Part shown: piece after piece, positions 59,401 through 64,000 of the stretch
Numbering within the stretch: position 1 is the stretch's first letter
Layout of the letters: every line of letters starts with the position of its first letter
Source of the DNA: Azolla caroliniana
Lineage: Eukaryota > Polypodiophyta
Reading direction: 5' to 3'
DNA: 64,000 bases
Assembly (NCBI GenBank): GCA_043228905.1
Contig: JBHGNT010000014.1
Location: forward strand, 18,166,001 to 18,230,000
Notes under the pieces: generated by a model
Told to the model about the DNA's origin: nothing
The model's database searches: none
What the model saw: the letters and a program-made list of their open reading frames with translations, nothing else
Made by a program: the position numbers and the translations under genes

Positions 59401-62400
59401 AGTAACAAATTGTGTTATTTGATCCATGATGTTGGGAGTGTCATGAATCTTGAGATTAGCTAGTTGGTTCTCAATAGCTATCATTTGAGCATGATTAGCT
59501 CGATGGTACCTCTCCTCCTCTTGAGCTACAACTGGACAGTTTGCAGTTGTAAGTAGATGCTCAAGGTCTTTCTACTTCTCCCTAGATGCTAGGTAAGGCT
59601 CAAATGAGTAAAAGAAAACAGAAGAACCTCCTCTGTAGGTTGGGAATCCCGTCTTTCATGCAAAGGTGAAGCACATAGAGGTGAAGTATCACTTCATCAG
59701 AGATGTACTTGACAGCAAGAATATTGAGCTTGTCAAAGTACATACAAATAATAATCCTGCAGATCTTCTCACGAAGGGTCTTCCAGCTGAGCGATTTGCT
59801 CATTGCCGACAGATGATGGGAGTTGGATAGATGTATGTAGTTCAGCTTTGTACATACTTGGACTTAGCTGACTTTTTTTTTTCTTCTCACGGCACATTGC
59901 CTTTAGGTGGGAGGTTGTTGGGAATAAAGGGCCATCGTGCCTTTTATTAGTGCACGAGTGTGAACGCACTCGTAGCACACTTTTGACTTGTATATACATA
60001 ATATCTAAAAACCAAAAAAGAGGTACACTCTTTGTACCCAAGACAACGTGCATCTCTCTCTCTCCCTTTGTCTCTCACTCAGACTCTCTCCCTCTCTGTT
60101 TTTGACCTAAACCCTAATCCTTGTGCTGCCTTCACTTTTTACAATAATTGTGACACATTTTTGTAGGCTTTATTATTATTTTCTTTCTTCTCTGTATCAT
60201 GAGATCTTAGCTTGGCCTGGTTATTTTCCTCTCTGAGGAATTTCATTGTATTTGCTTCTCATCCTTGCCCCTCTTTTGATCTTTGAATGAAATATATCTT
60301 CTTTCATCTCCTTAACTCCCTTTTAAGTTTTTCTTCTTTGAAATTGGGCAAGATGGCTTTGCATGGCCTGTGTGAAAAGGCTGAGGGACCATGAGAAATA
60401 TTTCTTGTCCTAACAGATCTCTCTTTTGATGCTGAACTGGAATTCCGTTTTAAAGAGAAGAGACAGCTATTTTTAAGAGATCTGAAAACTGCAAGAATCA
60501 TAACTGATCCACTTTTTGTGCTCAGTGGTGAATACTTTTTGGTGTTAGGGATGTAGGAAGAACTGGTGAAAAATCCCTTTTCATGCATGAGATAATGGGA
60601 GATTATGTGAAACTGGCACTAGCTTTTAGAGATTCAGCTGATCGTCATATTTTTTTGTTAGATTCTTGTCTCCCTCATAAGTATTTCCAACTAGCAGTTT
60701 CGAAAATCAGGCAAGCATTTGATTGAATGAAGGTGCATTTTCTCAAACACTGATGCTAGGTTTCTTCCAGATTAGGGATGTGGCAGTGTACTTTTATGAC
60801 ATCTTTAACGAGTGCTTTTAGTGATCCTTACTTACATTCCATTTTTGAAATCTGAACAATCTTCCCCATCTTCTTGTGTTATTCTGACAATCAGATTAGG
60901 GAAGTCCCAATGTTGCAGTATTTCTCATTTTCTTTGATTGTGATTGTGTGTCCCATGATTAGCAATTTGTTTTGGGGTCTCTACACATGAGATTTAACTT
61001 TAGGCTTGGCCACAATCCTTTCTTGGAATCAGCATGATCTTTGTTGTGATATTTTTCATGATCATCATATTTTTCCTAATTCTGATAATAATCATTTGTT
61101 GCATGTCTTAGTAGTAGATTAGGAACATTCATGCTATTTCCAGTTTCAGTCATTACTTCTTCACATTTATACCTCTTTTTATGCATCCTTAACTTATTTT
61201 TTGCTTTAGATTCTTTTTCATCTCTATGGGTTTTAGTTTCTTGCGTGCTCACCTTCCTTCCATCCAAAATCAAATGATCTTCCTCATGTTGCTCCATTAT
61301 TCTGAGATTAGTCTTTTATTGCAAGTCCTGCTAGAGAGACATTTCCCTTTTCTTTTGAACATCATTGTAGTTTTTTACAGATTAATATGGTACTATGTTT
61401 CATCCATGGCATCATCATTTTTTCACATCTGTAGCTTGTTTTGATGCTTCATGCTTATGGAGTCATTCTAATTCTTCAATTCTTTGCCTCAGGAAACAAT
61501 GCCCTTTCTAATCGACACATCCTTAGGTCAATGTCGACTGGTATTGCTCACCTGCCATCAATATCTGATCCGGACATTCTTCATGCTCTACGGCAGCTCA
61601 TGGCTGTAAACTGGACTGAAATATCCGATGAGGCTAAAGATGCTGTTGAAGCAGCAGTCACCAAAAAAACTGATGATGCATTAGGCTTGGAGGAACTGAA
61701 AAATGCTTGGCGAGTTGCTGAGGCGGTAGAGAAGTTCTCAGGGATCTTGGTATCATTAAGGATGGCTTTGGATGACTACTCTGGTGCGTCTGGAGATGTA
61801 TGTAATCATATGATTCATTTGTTGTTTAATCTTGATATTGTTGAAGATTCTCTCATTGTATGGACATGTTGGTAGCCATTATTTTCTTATAATTTTGAAG
61901 TTTGATATGCTTGCAAACTCTATGATTTTCTCATTTCTACAGATGTATTAATAATGATTCTCGGAGGCTTGATAGCTTCTCTCATTGCATGGAGATGTTT
62001 GTAGTCATGATTCTCTCAGTGTGGAAGCCTGATATGCCTAGCAACTCTATGATTTTCTCATTGTTAAATATGGGCATGCTTGCAAACTGTATTGCAACAT
62101 GGCATTGACTACACTGGCCACTGACCGTTAATGATATTTTCAGAAGGTGAGGCCGTTGTCGCCTGTGCTTTTGGAAGCATTAAAATCTGCGTTGTCCAAG
62201 TACAACACTTATCTTGCATCTTTTGGCGAAGATGAATTCTACCTAAAGAAGAAAATCGAAGTAGAGCTTGGAAGCTTGTTGGCTCATATTAAACAACGGT
62301 GCAGTGGTCTTGGTCCAGAATGGGGAAATGTAAGATTTTTTCTTACCTTGCAGTACTTGCTTCCGTTTATGTCATGCTTCATGTATAATTTTACTACATG

Positions 62401-62472
62401 ATTTGTCAACAGATAAGCCTTCTTGGAACATCTGGTATCTCTGGCTCCTTTATTGAGCATCGTGCTCATTGA
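53457..62472 (+). CDS. SDH5: Succinate dehydrogenase subunit 5, mitochondrial
   Basis: Plant-specific accessory subunit of respiratory complex II (inner mitochondrial membrane); its exact biochemical role is not established. Exons: 53457-53616, 61493-61797, 62144-62329, 62413-62472; about 236 aa, against about 257 in Arabidopsis. Residues 1 to about 65 form a basic, Ser/Arg-rich transit peptide ([20 protein letters not shown]). The mature part shows [60 protein letters not shown] and [15 protein letters not shown], and ends [17 protein letters not shown] recognise these as the SDH5 family. All junctions are GT-AG and in phase. The start is the first ATG after a TTC-repeat leader (53386-53408); a second ATG two codons later is equivalent. 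Intron 1 (7.9 kb) is packed with foreign DNA yet the coding frame is intact. Confidence 0.92.
53617..54400. other. Start of SDH5 intron 1, unassigned
   Basis: The low-repeat sequence at 53740-54260 has an unusual, coding-like composition (frame at 53743-54036) and abuts plastid-like DNA, so it may also come from an organelle, but I cannot identify a gene. Confidence 0.35.
54403..54771 (-). pseudogene. rps3: Plastid rps3 fragment (nuclear plastid DNA)
   Basis: The minus-strand frame contains [40 protein letters not shown] and [14 protein letters not shown], ending [11 protein letters not shown]. This is the C-terminal half of plastid ribosomal protein S3. The N-terminal half is absent and many substitutions separate it from a working plastid gene. 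It lies in SDH5 intron 1, antisense to it. Confidence 0.85.
54788..55084 (-). pseudogene. matK-like maturase C-terminal fragment
   Basis: The minus-strand frame contains [20 protein letters not shown], then a Ser-Gly-Ser-like stretch and [19 protein letters not shown], the domain-X signature of plastid matK, followed by a diverged tail and a stop. It directly precedes the rps3 piece on the same strand, although matK and rps3 are far apart in plastid genomes. Confidence 0.68.
55268..55735 (-). mobile_element. 3' LTR of minus-strand Copia element
   Basis: On the minus strand it runs from TGTTAGAGGGTGGCAGCTCC to ATTTCTCACA (468 bp). Same family as the LTRs at 19324 and 44913. The first four bases after TG differ slightly from the solo copy. 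No 5' LTR for this element is visible. Confidence 0.85.
55736..59600 (-). pseudogene. Copia gag-pol, decayed, in SDH5 intron 1
   Basis: Order on the minus strand: gag (59484-59218, preceded by an in-frame stop near 59575), zinc knuckle [14 protein letters not shown] (about 59114-59073), protease [15 protein letters not shown] (about 58905), integrase zinc region and core ([30 protein letters not shown]; stop near 58104; [18 protein letters not shown] near 58000), a Pro/Ser-rich linker, RT ([30 protein letters not shown]-like [30 protein letters not shown]), and RNase H ([45 protein letters not shown]). At least four frame breaks or stops make it inactive. Its 5' end is cut at about 59600, where another element begins. 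Confidence 0.88.
59600..59830 (+). pseudogene. Copia RNase H end, different element
   Basis: The plus strand carries the C-terminal RNase H signature [20 protein letters not shown], then [15 protein letters not shown] and HCRQMMGVG ending in a stop. It is the 3' stump of an element whose LTR follows at 59916. It is oriented with SDH5 and against the neighbouring Copia. Confidence 0.82.
59916..60155 (+). mobile_element. 3' LTR of plus-strand Copia stump
   Basis: It follows a polypurine tract (AGGTGGGAGG) and runs from TGTTGGGAATAAAGG to ATTGTGACA (240 bp), with a TATA-like TTGTATATACATA at about 59988 and AAACCCTAA near its end. Confidence 0.8.
60156..61492. other. Remainder of SDH5 intron 1, nothing recognised
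   Basis: T-rich intronic DNA with short frames only. It ends in the acceptor CCTCAG at 61487-61492. Confidence 0.6.
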
Positions 62473-64000
62473 TTTGGAATGCAGGTATTTCATGCCAGAT
62501 GACTATGCAATTTGTTTTAAATTAGATTGTTTTATGTAGGCCAAAGGAAAATAAATTAAAAAACTAATATTGCTAGCTAAATCAATGTCATACGCCAATA
62601 TAGGAGTATTACATGGGCCATGGCGTTTAATGAGGAACCTATGTGACATTCATTTGTGTTTTCTTTGCATTCATGAAATTCCAAGAATAAGAGTTGACCA
62701 AAGAACATCATAACGTTATTGCTTGATTGCGTCAGTGACATACATCAATTGAGAGTGTCTGGCCTCCAGAATCTCCTATCCAGTCCATGAATTCATTGAC
62801 ATGGTCAAATTTGCTGTTGCAAGTGTATCAGAACTATATTGGATTGACTCTGTCACCATAGCCTTACTCCATTCTACCTCATCTATTCATAAGAGACACA
62901 AAAACCACTATCTGATAAGAGCTCACTGACGCCTTTCAAACAGTCTATGAAGGTTTTCAACAGCTCTTATGCACAATGAATCGTGATCAAAGCATACAAT
63001 TTTGAGATTGTTGTGTCAAAGGTGACAAAAGGCTTTGACATAGAAAATATGGCATCCATCTTGCTGTTGACGTGAACATTATAGTGTTGCATAGTTTTTC
63101 ATTGTTTTGTGCCACTTCACACAATGTTCTCAACCCCCCTGTCAAAACTCTGCATTCATGATAAGCTGATAAGAGATATACCCATTTCTTTTCTTTACAT
63201 CAGTCCATCAACCATACATAATGGAACGCCAACATTTTTTTACTGGCCTCAGTAAACGACCCCATGCTTTTTACTGCACTAGATTTGGTCATCTTGACCT
63301 CTGCAAATCATTGCTGATATTTTTTCCAGCCCGATGTTTCAATAAGAGTCTTTGTTCTTAGGAAAAACTCCCAAGTATCCCAAGCTTTTCTCTATTTCCC
63401 AAATGCTCCTTACTTTTACTTCCCATGATGGCCATGGTCTAACACCCAAAAAACCAATTATATGTTGAATAGTTTGACTTTGAGCAATTATATGGTGAAT
63501 TCGTCCCATTTCCCTCTATTTTGGGTGGTTGACCAACAACTGGGAGAAATAAAGAAAAATTTAGGTGTTTCTCAGTTGGTTTTGCTTTATTCTCTATCCA
63601 TCCAATTAGGAGCATATTGCATGATTGGTATTTTATTAGAGTTTCCCCATACACTTGTTTTTTTTGTTGATTTCGTGACATGTGCGTGTTTGCAGGAACT
63701 TCATAAAGACTTTGACGGAGAGAAAAGTGATGGCTTGCAATTTCAAGATGTACCAAGGACCAATCCGTGTGTGTCAATTTCCCTGTAAACAGATTTAAAT
63801 GCTCCAGAGAAATGGAATAAATGTTCATATACACATATGCTATAATCACTACGTCTCTCCACGTTTTTTTGGTGAAATAAGTGAACCAATGAAATAGGTT
63901 CAATACTTCAATTTAATAGAAAGCATTTTGTTTGATCTAGTTAATCGTTTAGTTTAATTTTGAGACTCTGGTGAGGGCTTCATGATGTCTCTCTCTTGTA
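62473..64000. other. Downstream of SDH5, no gene seen
   Basis: Contains the SDH5 3' UTR and AT-rich DNA. Frames at 63462-63788 and on the opposite strand at 63903-63439 lack recognisable domains. Confidence 0.55.

Noticed and set aside
61226-61444. Small ORFs within SDH5 intron 1 before exon 2
   Set aside because: Hydrophobic frames of T-rich intron sequence with no family resemblance.

Overview
The window is nuclear DNA of a seed plant, probably a flowering plant. The evidence is GT-AG introns (one GC-AG), three plant-type nuclear genes, Copia LTR retrotransposons with a tRNA-Met-like primer site (TGGTATCAGAGC), LINEs, SINE-like tRNA heads and a plastid-derived insert. I cannot name the species. 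There is no operon, CRISPR array or prokaryotic system here.

Layout. 1-10.3 kb is a transposon graveyard. It holds an open Copia gag on the minus strand running off the left edge, two related LTRs in opposite orientation, a decayed plus-strand Copia element, and a LINE zinc-finger remnant split by a solo LTR. 11.49-36.34 kb is a complete full-size ABC transporter gene of the plant vacuolar ABCC1/ABCC2 type (plus strand). I reconstructed 28 exons, all in phase, giving about 1614 aa. Its introns 2, 4, 8 and 11 are filled with LINE and Copia debris. 38.8-42.93 kb is a seven-exon gene (minus strand, convergent with ABCC) for a nuclear poly(A)-binding protein of the PABN/PABPN1 type, about 222 aa, probably with a long 5' UTR intron reaching to about 48.9 kb. 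43-53 kb is intergenic: repeats, a solo LTR with a perfect 5-bp target duplication, a LINE 3' part, CCGGTT-rich repeats and a tRNA-like SINE head. 53.46-62.47 kb is SDH5, the plant-specific subunit 5 of mitochondrial complex II (four exons, about 236 aa). Its 7.9-kb first intron holds a plastid-DNA patchwork (rps3 plus a matK-like piece), a decayed Copia on the minus strand and the 3' end of another on the plus strand. 62.5-64 kb shows no gene.

How it fits together. The three host genes are unrelated housekeeping functions: vacuolar conjugate export, mRNA 3'-end processing and respiration. What links them is gene structure: all three keep intact coding frames although their introns have been enlarged by the same repeat families. 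One LINE family, ending in a TCTTTC-type tail instead of poly(A), appears more than ten times, mostly antisense to ABCC. One Copia family appears three times (19.3, 44.9 and 55.3 kb). The most unusual local feature is a degenerate array of copies of ABCC exon 2 around the functional exon. I found no convincing evidence for an undescribed molecular system; the interest lies in gene-structure evolution.
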